DNA of 64,000 bases from Roseibium alexandrii DFL-11 (GCF_000158095.2 NZ_CM011002.1:2947203-3011202), one strand, 5' to 3'. Shown: positions 43,012 to 51,692, counted from the first letter of the stretch. The notes: a model not told the origin generated them from the letters alone. A program made the numbers and translations.

Positions 43012-43560
43012 ATGCAGTCACATCACTTGGCGGTTTACACATTCAATCAGTTCATCGCTCCCTATCAATCAGAATCAATAAGAGGCTTTCGTGATGCCGA
43101 GCCGGGCGCGTTCGCGGAAATGGACCGCGCGAGCGGTTTCATCGCGCGCTCAGGATACGAGGGCGAGGAAGGGCCGATGAGCTGGGGACCGCAGGTCTTT
43201 CCCAAATGCTGGGAGAACAGCAATGGTGACGGATGGGCACCCTCCACACTGTCTGTCTGGGAGACGATCGAGGCCCTCATGGCGGCGACTTACCATGGAC
43301 ACGCCTACCGGCAGGGCAGCAAATGGCACCTCGCAAGACCCGTTGTCCCGGAATATGTCTTGTGGTGGGTTCCCGCTGGTCACCAGCCGGATTGGACGGA
43401 AGCAGTCAGCCGATTTGAAGATTTAATGGACAACGGACCAAACGACAGGGCGTTTTCGTTCAGAAAAGCCTTTGCTCCGGATGGCCAAGCCGTCAAACCG
43501 GATGCGGCGCGGGTGAAGGCCATCGCAAGGGAAAACCAGGCCCTTGCTGATAACGAGTGA
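43012..43560 (+). CDS. DUF3291 family protein
   Basis: A 182-residue protein matching DUF3291: SHHLAVYTFNQFIAP at the start, a SVWETIEALMAATYHGHAYR core and VLWWVPAGHQPDWTEAVSRF near the middle. The fold is likely of the dimeric alpha/beta barrel type and the substrate is unknown. AGGAGG precedes the ATG at 43012. It lies 142 bases before the pirin gene, which is in the same orientation. The 267-base region upstream holds no clear element. Confidence 0.75.
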   Translation: MQSHHLAVYTFNQFIAPYQSESIRGFRDAEPGAFAEMDRASGFIARSGYEGEEGPMSWGPQVFPKCWENSNGDGWAPSTLSVWETIEALMAATYHGHAYRQGSKWHLARPVVPEYVLWWVPAGHQPDWTEAVSRFEDLMDNGPNDRAFSFRKAFAPDGQAVKPDAARVKAIARENQALADNE

Positions 43561-43621
43561 TGCCATCAGCAAGTCATTTGATTGTTCAATAAATGATGAC
43601 TAATCGTTAAACGTTCGGCTC

Positions 43622-43636
43622 ATTGTATAAAACAAT
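43622..43636 (+). promoter_or_regulatory. Inverted repeat upstream of the pirin gene
   Basis: ATTGT (43622-43626) and ACAAT (43632-43636), five bases apart, in an AT-rich stretch 66-81 bases before the pirin ATG. Possible operator or promoter element; weak evidence. Confidence 0.3.
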
Positions 43637-43702
43637 ACTCATGACGATCTTAGCCCCAGCAGCGCGGGACATCCCCGCCAAAGTTTGAAAAGGATCGTCA
43701 CC

Positions 43703-44407
43703 ATGTCCCAGATTTATCGCGCCTCTGACGCCCGCGGCGATGCCGACTTCGGTTGGCTGAAAAGCAAACACACTTTTTCGTTCGGCTCCTACTTCGACCC
43801 GAATTACATCGGTTTCGGCGCGCTGCGCGTGATCAACGAAGACCGGGTTGCACCGTCAGCAGGCTTTCCGACTCATCCGCATGAGAACATGGAGATCATC
43901 TCCTATGTTGTCTCCGGCGGGCTGGAGCACAAAGACAGCATTGGGACCGGCTCCGTCATTCGCCCCGGCGAACTTCAACGCATGACAGCCGGAACCGGCG
44001 TCCGTCACAGCGAGTACAACGCCTCCGACACGGATCCGGTCCACTTCCTGCAAATCTGGATTGTACCAGAGCAGGATGGCCTCGCGCCGAGCTATGACCA
44101 AAAGGCGTTCCCGATTGAAGAGCGGCAGAATGCACTGAGGCTGATCGGGTCCCGTGATGGCCGTGAGGGATCGCTCGTAATTCATCAGGACCTTGATCTT
44201 TACGGGTCGCTGCTTTCCGCCGATCGCAGCCTTGCGTTCGATACTCGCCCGGGCAGAAAGGTATGGCTGCAGGTTGTCAAGGGCGCACTGAGTGTCAACG
44301 GACAACAGCTCAATGCTGGCGATGGGCTGGGTGTCCTGGAGCAAGGCGCGCTTTCGTTGAGTGCGCAGCAAGACTCTGAATTCTTGTTGTTCGATTTGGC
44401 CGCCTAA
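43703..44407 (+). CDS. Pirin family protein
   Basis: A 234-residue bicupin. The N-terminal cupin has the pirin hallmarks FGSYFDPNYIGFGALRVINED, HPHENMEIISYV and TAGTGVRHSEYN, with the His and Glu metal ligands present. The C-terminal domain is shorter and less conserved. Bacterial pirins such as YhhW can act as quercetin dioxygenases or as stress-response regulators. ATG at 43703 with AAGGA 10 bases upstream; a TTG-start extension is open. The GNAT gene follows 63 bases downstream. Confidence 0.9.
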   Translation: MSQIYRASDARGDADFGWLKSKHTFSFGSYFDPNYIGFGALRVINEDRVAPSAGFPTHPHENMEIISYVVSGGLEHKDSIGTGSVIRPGELQRMTAGTGVRHSEYNASDTDPVHFLQIWIVPEQDGLAPSYDQKAFPIEERQNALRLIGSRDGREGSLVIHQDLDLYGSLLSADRSLAFDTRPGRKVWLQVVKGALSVNGQQLNAGDGLGVLEQGALSLSAQQDSEFLLFDLAA

Positions 44408-44470
44408 CTGCCCTACATCTCAAAGTGCGCGCAGAGGTTACTCTGCGCGCCTGTTTTCAAGGAGTTTATG

Positions 44471-44776
44471 ATGTCGCACACTGCCGAAATCACAATCACG
44501 CTGACGAAAGACGGCGCAAAGGGGCGCTACGTTGCATCGGTGGCCGGCATTGACGAGCCGGCAGAGCTGACCTTTTCGATCGTAAGTGAACATATGATCA
44601 TTGCCGATCATACCGGCGTTCCCGACAGCATGCGGGGCATGGGCGTTGGAAAGGCGCTCGTGGAGCGGCTCGTGGCAGATGCGCGGGAAAACAGCATCAA
44701 GATCGTGCCACTGTGTCCGTATGTGAATGCGCAGAGACAAAAACATCCGGAATGGGCGGATGTCTTTCAAGGCTGA
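44471..44776 (+). CDS. Small GNAT-like N-acetyltransferase (YjdJ/Gly-rich type)
   Basis: A 101-residue protein with the truncated GNAT fold of the YjdJ type (PF14542): IIADHTGVPDSMRGMGVGKALV carries the acetyl-CoA loop with R-x-x-G-x-G, and the ending PLCPYVNAQ is typical of the family. The ATG at 44471 lies six bases after GGAG and is preferred over the adjacent ATG at 44468. Its substrate is unknown. Two bases separate its stop from the convergent gene's stop. Confidence 0.85.
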   Translation: MSHTAEITITLTKDGAKGRYVASVAGIDEPAELTFSIVSEHMIIADHTGVPDSMRGMGVGKALVERLVADARENSIKIVPLCPYVNAQRQKHPEWADVFQG

Positions 44777-44778
44777 CC

Positions 44779-45294
44779 TTAGTTAGACGATCGTGGAGCG
44801 GACATGTCAGCGTCCTCCTGAATAACCACATTGGTGGGGACGCCGCAGCCGCGTAAGGTGTAGAGCGAATCTGTCAAAAGATCGCCAGCCTTGTCAAACG
44901 CGGCTGCGGTAATGTCTGGCCCCGCAGACCGGATGCCATCGGCGGCCTGGCGTAAACCGACAAGATTGGCATTGAGCTCGCTCAGCTGGCGGCGGAGCGC
45001 AGCATCCGATACCTCTCCCCTGTCATTCAAGCGCTCGGCAATCTCGCTGAGCCTGGCATCCAAGCTTTCCAGATTGTTCTTGAACTCGGCCGGCGTGACC
45101 TGCAAACGAGCAAGTGTCGCGCCAGTCACGGCTCCCGCCACCCGCGTGCCTGTTTCTTCGACCTTATTCATTACAAAAATAGCCAGCACACAGGCCACGA
45201 TGATCAAAACAGCTGTTGCGTTGATCAAGGCTAGGAGCAAATTCCCCGGCAACCGGATCAATCTACCCCACAATCCCAGCCGTTCCTTCGCCAT
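44779..45294 (-). CDS. Hypothetical single-pass membrane protein with coiled coil
   Basis: A 171-residue protein without a recognised family. A hydrophobic segment at about residues 16-43 (LALINATAVLIIVACVLAIF) anchors it; then a long helical, probably coiled-coil region (LDARLSEIAERLNDRGEVSD through QLSELNANLVGLRQAADGI) follows. The C-terminal part (LTDSLYTLRGCGV) is presumably periplasmic. The ATG at 45294 has GGGAG upstream. It is a single gene, convergent with the GNAT gene and 147 bases from the tRNA-His. Confidence 0.7.
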   Translation of the reverse strand: MAKERLGLWGRLIRLPGNLLLALINATAVLIIVACVLAIFVMNKVEETGTRVAGAVTGATLARLQVTPAEFKNNLESLDARLSEIAERLNDRGEVSDAALRRQLSELNANLVGLRQAADGIRSAGPDITAAAFDKAGDLLTDSLYTLRGCGVPTNVVIQEDADMSAPRSSN

Positions 45295-45440
45295 AATACT
45301 CACTCCCCGAAAATCTGATGAACGGACACGCATATGGCCGCCGCATCTCAAAAATCAGATGCAAGCTAGCACGCTTCCGTTAATGGAGTTCTGAGACCCA
45401 TCAGGGTATTGGGGGAGTCAATTTGTGTGTGGGAGAGAAG

Positions 45441-45517
45441 TGGTACAGACGAGTGGATTCGAACCACCGACCTTCGGAGCCACAATCCGACGCTCTAACC
45501 AACTGAGCTACGTCTGC
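45441..45517 (-). tRNA. tRNA-His (GTG anticodon)
   Basis: The minus strand folds as a complete tRNA: acceptor GCAGACG with CGTCTGT, D-arm GCTC/GAGC, anticodon arm TCGGA-TTGTGGC-TCCGA (anticodon GTG), T-arm GGTGG-TTCGAAT-CCACT, and an encoded CCA (45441-45443). Discriminator base 73 is A and the base before G1 is T, so the usual G-1:C73 pair of tRNA-His is missing; position 1:72 is G:U. This is the form known from a clade of alphaproteobacteria. Confidence 0.93.
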
Positions 45518-45641
45518 ACAAGGTCTTTAAATTGGCACGGGGCGAACTTCCCGTCCACCAATTTCAAGGGCGTCTTCTAACGCCGTTTTGCCAGACCGGC
45601 AAGCGTCAATTTTCAGAAATTTTTGCTTGTTGAAAAGCAAA

Positions 45642-45666
45642 TGCCCGGAGCTTTCAGCTCCGGGCA
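45642..45666 (-). terminator. Terminator after the first phasin gene
   Basis: 11-bp arms TGCCCGGAGCT and AGCTCCGGGCA around a three-base loop. On the minus strand it is followed by TTTGCTTTTC. It lies about 35 bases after the phasin stop. Confidence 0.8.
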
Positions 45667-45700
45667 CAATACGCTGTCCAGGCACCATGTGCCGATAGAC

Positions 45701-46210
45701 TTAGTTTACCTTCATGTCTTTGAAGGATTTTTCCATGGCTTCTTTAACCGGAGCGGAAACGTCGGTGCCCAGCTTGGTTGCCAGTTCCTGCATTTCCTTG
45801 CTCTGAGTGCTGAGGCTGTCGAACTGCTGACGTGCAAACGTTGACTGCAGCTCGATGGCTTCTGCCAGGGTCTTCACGGACATGATGTCCTTCATAAAGG
45901 TGAAGGCGGCGTCGGCGTTGACTTTGGCGGCATCAACAGCCTTGTGGTTGAATTCGACAACGCCCTGACGGGAAGTCTCGAAAGTGTCTTCCATCAGATC
46001 GGTCGCATCTTCAGCGGCAGTCTTGACCTTTGCGTAGGTGTCACGTGCGCTCTCGATGCTCTTTTCGGTTGCTTCACGGAAAGCAGCCGGAACTTCCATT
46101 TTCGGCATTGCGAAAGCTTCGAAGTCCGGGAAAGCAGCAGCCGGAGCGGCTTTGGCTTTGGTTGTGCGGGCTTTTGAAGCTGTTTTGGTAGCAGTTGTCG
46201 TGTCAGTCAT
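45701..46210 (-). CDS. Phasin (polyhydroxyalkanoate granule protein), copy 1
   Basis: Amphipathic protein that coats polyhydroxyalkanoate granules. The 169-residue protein has an Ala/Lys/Thr-rich N-terminus (about residues 1-30) and then a phasin_2-type helical domain: VPAAFREATEKSIESARDTY, ADAAFTFMKDIMSVKTLAEA, ELQSTFARQQFDSLSTQSKE. No polyhydroxyalkanoate synthase gene is nearby. A terminator follows, and sequence resembling PhaR sites precedes it. Many Hyphomicrobiales have this gene paired with other phasins, as here. Confidence 0.88.
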   Translation of the reverse strand: MTDTTTATKTASKARTTKAKAAPAAAFPDFEAFAMPKMEVPAAFREATEKSIESARDTYAKVKTAAEDATDLMEDTFETSRQGVVEFNHKAVDAAKVNADAAFTFMKDIMSVKTLAEAIELQSTFARQQFDSLSTQSKEMQELATKLGTDVSAPVKEAMEKSFKDMKVN

Positions 46211-46316
46211 GATCTCATCTCCTAGAGTTCGGATGCGATCATTGGTAATTTTGATCTCCGCCGGTCATCTTCCGACGGACCCTGTCGTCATCCGCATTCC
46301 CTACATAGGATATCTT

Positions 46317-46350
46317 TTGCTGCATTGCAATATTTTTTTGCAGTGCACAA
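46317..46350 (-). promoter_or_regulatory. TGC-rich direct/inverted repeats before the phasin gene
   Basis: TTGCTGCATTGCAA (46317-46330) includes CTGC-N3-GCAA, one base from the PhaR consensus CTGC-N3-GCAG known in Paracoccus and Rhodobacter; TTGCAGTGCACAA follows at 46338-46350. They lie 107-140 bases upstream of the phasin 1 start. No phaR gene is in the window. The rest of the 348-base gap (46211-46558) holds only the palindrome at 46510. Confidence 0.45.
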
Positions 46351-46509
46351 TAAACTTTCCGCTGCGTCCCCGGGCGTTTTTGCCTTGTCGGTGGCTCGTG
46401 CGCGACTAAAGGTGTGAGGCCGCTCCAAGACACAACATTGTCGATTTTGGAAATCTCATATTTCAACAAGCGAGGCCAAGCGAGTGCAGCCGCATGAGCC
46501 AAACATCGA

Positions 46510-46532
46510 CTGGCACAGATAATCTGTGCCAG
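46510..46532. repeat. 23-bp perfect palindrome after the second phasin gene
   Basis: CTGGCACAGAT-A-ATCTGTGCCAG, 11-bp arms around one central base, 27-49 bases beyond the stop of phasin 2 on the minus strand. No T-run follows, so it is either a factor-assisted terminator or a protein-binding site. Confidence 0.45.
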
Positions 46533-46558
46533 ATCCGATCACTTTCCTACATGTTAGA

Positions 46559-46945
46559 TCAGTCTTTTTGAGCGGCCTTCGTGGCTTCGGAGACTGCTTT
46601 AGTCGCGGAATTGGAGAACTCCCTGGCTTGTTCGCCGAGCGACTCCATTTGGGTCCGCAAATAGTCCTGCTGCAGCTTCATCATGTCTTCGACATTCGAA
46701 GCCTTCACCAGTTCTTGGGCAAACTTGAAAGCCGCATCGACATGCTCTTCTGCATATCCAAGCGCCTTTTTGTTGACATCAGCCGCCTCTGCCTGAACGA
46801 CATTTGCGCTTTCTTCCACATTGCTCACTGCCTTGTGGGTGGCGCCCATAAAATCGTCAAAAGCCTTGCGCGCTTGGTCAACGCTCTTTTCGGCAAAGTC
46901 ACGCATCTGTTCTGGCACTTCAAAGCCGGTTTTGTCAGCAGTCAT
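46559..46945 (-). CDS. Phasin, copy 2
   Basis: A 128-residue phasin_2-type protein: FEVPEQMRDFAEKSVDQARK, AFKFAQELVKASNVEDM, KLQQDYLRTQMESLGEQARE. It lacks the Ala/Lys-rich N-terminal extension of copy 1. I start at the ATG at 46945, seven bases after AAGGAG; the ATG at 46948 would also work. It lies in the same direction as copy 1, 348 bases apart, and is divergent from the large PAS kinase gene. Two phasins with different lengths suggest different expression or granule-surface roles. Confidence 0.88.
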   Translation of the reverse strand: MTADKTGFEVPEQMRDFAEKSVDQARKAFDDFMGATHKAVSNVEESANVVQAEAADVNKKALGYAEEHVDAAFKFAQELVKASNVEDMMKLQQDYLRTQMESLGEQAREFSNSATKAVSEATKAAQKD

Positions 46946-47124
46946 CATCGCGCTCCTTGGATATCGAAAATGAATAGGAAATGTTCTCGTGAGATATTTC
47001 CATGCCAAAAATTCGTAACATGCATATGGCAGTGCCGCAAATTCGCACCTGCCGATTAACCACGCCTTCATGTAACCCCTTTAGCAACCATGCTTATCGT
47101 GGACGGTGACGCTGTTTCCCGGTA

Positions 47125-47140
47125 TTAACAGAGTGTTAAC
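47125..47140 (+). promoter_or_regulatory. CtrA box upstream of the PdhS-type kinase
   Basis: TTAACAGAGTGTTAAC matches the CtrA consensus TTAAC-N6-TTAAC perfectly (also TTAA-N7-TTAA). It lies 66 bases upstream of the kinase ATG at 47206, in the divergent gap to phasin 2. The kinase family acts on DivK/PleD-type regulators upstream of CtrA, so this is a plausible feedback site. Confidence 0.75.
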
Positions 47141-47205
47141 GCTGCTGAAAAATGCTGGGTTATAGCGTCGTGCGCCCGGTGCCACTTGATCCTTTGGAGC
47201 AGAGC

Positions 47206-50200
47206 ATGGACCATCAGACCCGTACCTTTCTAGACCTGACAGGCACGACCGACCTGGTCGAGCTTGTGGCGGATCGGCGCGCAGCCTGGTTATGGTCATC
47301 TGACGGCGGCCGCGTCTTGTGGGCGAATGCCGCTGGTGCAGCATTCTTCTCAGCGGACTCCGTTTCTGCGTTGGCGAACTTGAATTCGCTCGAGCGCTCA
47401 CCGGCCCGCCCGCACATTGCGCGTATCGCGGCCTCCGGATTTGAAGATCGGTTCAGCATCGACCGGCTGCGCTTTTATCGTGGCCTGCGCGTGATGCTCC
47501 TCACCTGTCAGTGTAAAAAGGTTGTTCTTGAGGACGGATCGGCAGCAGCCCTCATAATTTGTGCTGACAAAGGCTTCTCGACAACTAAGGACCCGGTCGT
47601 GACCTTCGCTCAGCTTGTGAGCAACAGCGACGTAACTGTGTTCGTCACCGACAGAGGCCTTGTCTCTGCGAACTATGGGTCTTTGACCGGTACACCGGAG
47701 GACATTGCCCCGCTGGACGGACATAACGCTGTGTTCGGCCCGATTGAACTTGATGGCGCACTGCACGATGGCGCGCTTTTTCAACTCTCCGAAGACCAGA
47801 AACTGATCGCCTTGAACAATGAGCGGATCGAGACGCCAGAGGTTGAAGGGCCAGAAGTTGATGCAGCGCCCTTGGACATTTCTTCAGATGAAGTTGATGT
47901 CACGACTGACCCGGCAGGATCTGTGTGGGCGCGCGCAGATGTACTCGAGGAAGCTGCAGAAGCGCTGCCTTCCATGGCTGCGGCAGATCCCGAAGACAAA
48001 ACTGCAGAAACCCAAGACAACCTTGAGATAGCCACTGACGCCGCTGCCGAGGGCCCTGATAGCGAAGCCGAGGCTGTCCAGCCCCCCGCAGATGGGGACG
48101 ACCAGGCGCAGGAACCTGCAGATACTGCGGATAAAGCTGCCCTGATAGACAGCGCCCCCGCGTTGGGGGCACCGGAAGATCTTGATGCAAGCTCCAATGC
48201 ACCAGAGAATGGTCCTGCTGCGGATGAGGAAGAACCCGAATTCGTATTCCAGCCTGGCCGGCGTCCTGTCCGCTTTGCTTGGAAGATGGACATCAGCCAG
48301 CGTTTTACGTTCCTCTCCGACGAGTTTGCCAACGTTGTCGGACCAGCCAGCGCGGATATTGTCGGACTGACCTGGGCCGAGGTTGCCAACCGGTTTGATC
48401 TCGACCCGCGCGGCAGCATCGCGAGAGCGCTTGACCGCCGCGACACATGGAGCGGCAAGACCGTTGACTGGCCAGTCACGGACGCTGCCCTGCGCGTCCC
48501 CGTTGACATGGCGGCACTTCCGGCTTTTGACCGTAACCGGACTTTCGAAGGCTACCGCGGGTTTGGTGTTTGCCGTGCGGCCGATGCCAAACCCGGCGCA
48601 AGGATCGCCGCGCTCAGCCCCGCTATGGCTGCGTTTGACGAGCATTTGGACGATGGGCAATCTGAAGCTGACGAAGAAGATGCTCACGCATCAAATGAAA
48701 CCGAACCGGTTGATGATCATCATGAGGTTGTTGACAAGCATTCGGTTGAGGAATCCGAGGTTTCTGAAATCGAAGCCCCGCCCGTCCCGGCAGCGGAAGA
48801 CCTGAAACCCAAGCAACCGGACGCTTTGGCTGGAAAGATGGCAATTGGTGCGAGCGCGGCAGCGTTGGTTGGCTCCCTGTCACGCTTCTCGGATGGCTCC
48901 GCGCAAACGTCCTCCGAACCACACACACCGGCTATGGCAGAAGAAGCAGTCGACCAGTCTGCAAGCCTATCAGACGAGCCGCTGTCGGACGAACAAACGA
49001 CCATTGACGATACTGCGGAGGAGCCGAACTCGCCTCTTGAAGCTGCCATGAAAATGGACGCAGCGCTCCAACAGGGCGTGTCCGGCAATGTTCTCGACCT
49101 GGAAACGCCGGAAATCGACAGCGACATTGAGAAAGTAGCTGACGACGACGGTACGAATAGCCCGTCAGAAGCGGTCAAAGCAAACAGTGCGTCTGCGCAG
49201 GAACCAGAGATCGCAGATCTCCGGAAGCCCGAAGCTGCAGAAACCATTCAGCATGTGGTAGCCGGCTCAGTATCCGATGAGGCACCAGAACCTGCAGGTA
49301 TTTCAGGGCCAGCCCCGCTTGACGCCTCAGAGATCGAAACGGCTGTCCGCTCGCTTCAGAAGTCATTCAAGAAAGAACGCCAACCCGCAGCGGAACAGGA
49401 TCTCTTTGCTGAGGCCGAGACGGAAATTCCGGCGACAGATCGAGACGTCAACGAAGATACGGCTGCAGAAACGGTCGACGCCGGCAGCGATAACCTCGAA
49501 GAGGCTGTCGATGAGGTGGCAAATGTTGAGGTTGCTGCCGAAGACGATGAAGCAGATGAAGCCAACTTCGATGCCGGTCTTTTGAGCACTGATCTGGAAG
49601 AAAACGAAGAGCGTGAGTTTTTTGAGGAAACTGCCGCCTTTGAAGCCGAAGAACTCGCGGCCGAGTTTGAGGAAGATCTCAAGGCGACCGACACCGCCGA
49701 AATCCTGAAACCAGAGCCTTCTTCCGACAATGTCATCCCGCTTGCAACAGTCAACCCGCGCGTTGTTCCGGTCGATACAACCGGTCTCTCGCGTCCGGAA
49801 CGTCAAGCGTTCCGTAAGATCGCCGAAGCGCTTGGTGCCCGGCTGGAAGGCGACCTCGAAGGCTGGGATGAACCGGATGCGGATGAAACTGACAACCGCG
49901 AAGAAGATCTTCCCGATCTGCCGCCGGAAGTGCCCGAAGCTGGACCAATTGATCCGAGTCTTTTGGATCGGCTGCCAATCGGCATCGCTATCGCACATGA
50001 CCGGGACGTGCTTTACGCTAACAAGGCGCTCTTGAGCATCTTGGGATATGGCGCGATCAGTGAGTTGACCGAAGCGGGCGGCCTTGAAGCTCTGTTCATT
50101 GACGAGGCCGAAGATTTGCCGGATGCAGACGGCATGGTAGGCGAACTCGACGAAACCATGAAAGTCAGGCTCGCGGATGGCGGCGTGCGCTCAGTGGATG

Positions 50201-51459
50201 CCCACATGCACTCCGTACCTTGGAACGGAAGCCGCGGTCTCATGATTTCGATCACCGAACGGTTCAACAAGCCTGCACCGGCGGCTTCAGAAGGAGCAGC
50301 GCCGAATTTCTTCAAAGAAGTCCGCAGCGAACTGGATGGTGCCCGGACGCAAATCTCCGAGATGGAAACCATCCTCGAAACCGCCACCGACGGTGTTCTT
50401 GTGCTGGATGAGCGTGGCACAATCTTGAAGGTCAACGGATCCGCGGAGGCCCTGTTCAGCGCCAGCCGCGGCGAGATGATTGGTTCTCCGTTCATCGAGT
50501 TCCTCGCACCGGAAAGCCATCGTTCCGCCGAAGATTATCTAGACGGCCTGGCGCGCAACGGCGTTGCCAGCATCTTGAATGATGGCCGGGAAGTCTTGGG
50601 CAAGGTGCCAACCGGTGGTTTGATCCCGCTGTTCATGACAATGGGCCGGATCGGCGACAAGGACGATACAAAATTCTGCGTGGTTCTACGAGACATCACC
50701 CAATGGAAAACTGCCGAAGAAGAACTGACACAAGCCAAGCGTCAGGCCGAAAATGCCAGCTCCCAGAAATCCGACTTTCTGGCCAAGATCAGCCACGAAA
50801 TCCGGACGCCGCTCAACGCGATTATCGGCTTCTCCGAAGTGATGATGGAAGAACGGTTCGGTCCGATCGGCAACGACCGGTACAAGGATTACCTGAAGGA
50901 CATTCGGACTTCGGGCTCGCATATCATGAGCCTGATCAATGATCTTCTGGATCTTTCAAAGATCGAGGCCGGCAAACAGGATCTGAAATTCTCAGCCGTT
51001 TCCGCCAACGACATCATCAATGAGTGCGTCGCTCTCATGCAGCCGCAAGCGAACCGCGAACGGGTCATCATTCGGGCCAGCCTGCCGGATGCAGTACCGA
51101 ATATTGTGGCCGATCCGCGTTCCTTGCGTCAGATCGTACTGAACCTGCTCTCAAACGGGATCAAATACAACAAGTCCGGTGGACAAGTGATTTTGTCGAC
51201 CACACTGGAACCTAATGGCGAAGTCTCCATCCGTGTCCGTGACACTGGCTCGGGGATGAACCCAAAGCAGCTGGCCGCCGCTTTGGAACCATTCCGCCAG
51301 GTCCATACGGCCCGCCGTGGCGGCGGTACCGGGCTGGGTCTGCCATTGACCAAGGCATTGGCAGAAGCCAACCGGGCCCAGTTCCATATTGATTCCACGC
51401 CGGATCAGGGGACGCTGGTTGAGATCACATTTCCGACCGAACGGGTGCTGTCAGAATGA
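47206..51459 (+). CDS. PdhS/DivJ/PleC-type PAS sensor histidine kinase with very long acidic linker
   Basis: A 1,417-residue cytoplasmic kinase. The first 180 residues hold a PAS-like sensor. A low-complexity acidic region of about 690 residues, rich in E, D, A and S, follows (around 190-900), interrupted by one more PAS-like segment at 350-480. Near residue 920 a second PAS domain begins (LDRLPIGIAIAHDRDVLYAN), then a third (ILETATDGVLVLDERG). The kinase core has His1197 in SHEIRTPLNAIIGFSEVM, then ERFGPIGNDRYKDYL and HATPase motifs. These kinase features are typical of the PdhS family that controls DivK. ATG at 47206 has GGAG six bases upstream. Confidence 0.88.
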   Translation: MDHQTRTFLDLTGTTDLVELVADRRAAWLWSSDGGRVLWANAAGAAFFSADSVSALANLNSLERSPARPHIARIAASGFEDRFSIDRLRFYRGLRVMLLTCQCKKVVLEDGSAAALIICADKGFSTTKDPVVTFAQLVSNSDVTVFVTDRGLVSANYGSLTGTPEDIAPLDGHNAVFGPIELDGALHDGALFQLSEDQKLIALNNERIETPEVEGPEVDAAPLDISSDEVDVTTDPAGSVWARADVLEEAAEALPSMAAADPEDKTAETQDNLEIATDAAAEGPDSEAEAVQPPADGDDQAQEPADTADKAALIDSAPALGAPEDLDASSNAPENGPAADEEEPEFVFQPGRRPVRFAWKMDISQRFTFLSDEFANVVGPASADIVGLTWAEVANRFDLDPRGSIARALDRRDTWSGKTVDWPVTDAALRVPVDMAALPAFDRNRTFEGYRGFGVCRAADAKPGARIAALSPAMAAFDEHLDDGQSEADEEDAHASNETEPVDDHHEVVDKHSVEESEVSEIEAPPVPAAEDLKPKQPDALAGKMAIGASAAALVGSLSRFSDGSAQTSSEPHTPAMAEEAVDQSASLSDEPLSDEQTTIDDTAEEPNSPLEAAMKMDAALQQGVSGNVLDLETPEIDSDIEKVADDDGTNSPSEAVKANSASAQEPEIADLRKPEAAETIQHVVAGSVSDEAPEPAGISGPAPLDASEIETAVRSLQKSFKKERQPAAEQDLFAEAETEIPATDRDVNEDTAAETVDAGSDNLEEAVDEVANVEVAAEDDEADEANFDAGLLSTDLEENEEREFFEETAAFEAEELAAEFEEDLKATDTAEILKPEPSSDNVIPLATVNPRVVPVDTTGLSRPERQAFRKIAEALGARLEGDLEGWDEPDADETDNREEDLPDLPPEVPEAGPIDPSLLDRLPIGIAIAHDRDVLYANKALLSILGYGAISELTEAGGLEALFIDEAEDLPDADGMVGELDETMKVRLADGGVRSVDAHMHSVPWNGSRGLMISITERFNKPAPAASEGAAPNFFKEVRSELDGARTQISEMETILETATDGVLVLDERGTILKVNGSAEALFSASRGEMIGSPFIEFLAPESHRSAEDYLDGLARNGVASILNDGREVLGKVPTGGLIPLFMTMGRIGDKDDTKFCVVLRDITQWKTAEEELTQAKRQAENASSQKSDFLAKISHEIRTPLNAIIGFSEVMMEERFGPIGNDRYKDYLKDIRTSGSHIMSLINDLLDLSKIEAGKQDLKFSAVSANDIINECVALMQPQANRERVIIRASLPDAVPNIVADPRSLRQIVLNLLSNGIKYNKSGGQVILSTTLEPNGEVSIRVRDTGSGMNPKQLAAALEPFRQVHTARRGGGTGLGLPLTKALAEANRAQFHIDSTPDQGTLVEITFPTERVLSE

Positions 51460-51692
51460 CACGACCTCAACATAACTTGACCTTTTGGCTCTTATTTGCC
51501 AGTTAACACCACGCTTATCGGCATTGTGAGAGGCTTCGGCTGCACAAAACCAATGCTGCGTGAACCAGCAATCTCGAAGAGGTTGGTCAGGTTCAAGTAA
51601 CGAAATAGCTTTCCGGCTGAGGTTAGATCCTGTCCAGTTCCACATTCAGCTTCAGTTTGTCGGCGACGAAGTGGTTCAGAACACGGTCTGCC

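Noticed and set aside
47781..48687. Long open frames on the minus strand inside the large kinase gene (up to about 270 codons)
   Set aside because: They are antisense to the acidic low-complexity linker, whose codon bias keeps reverse frames open. They show no start context, no conserved motifs and low-complexity translations.
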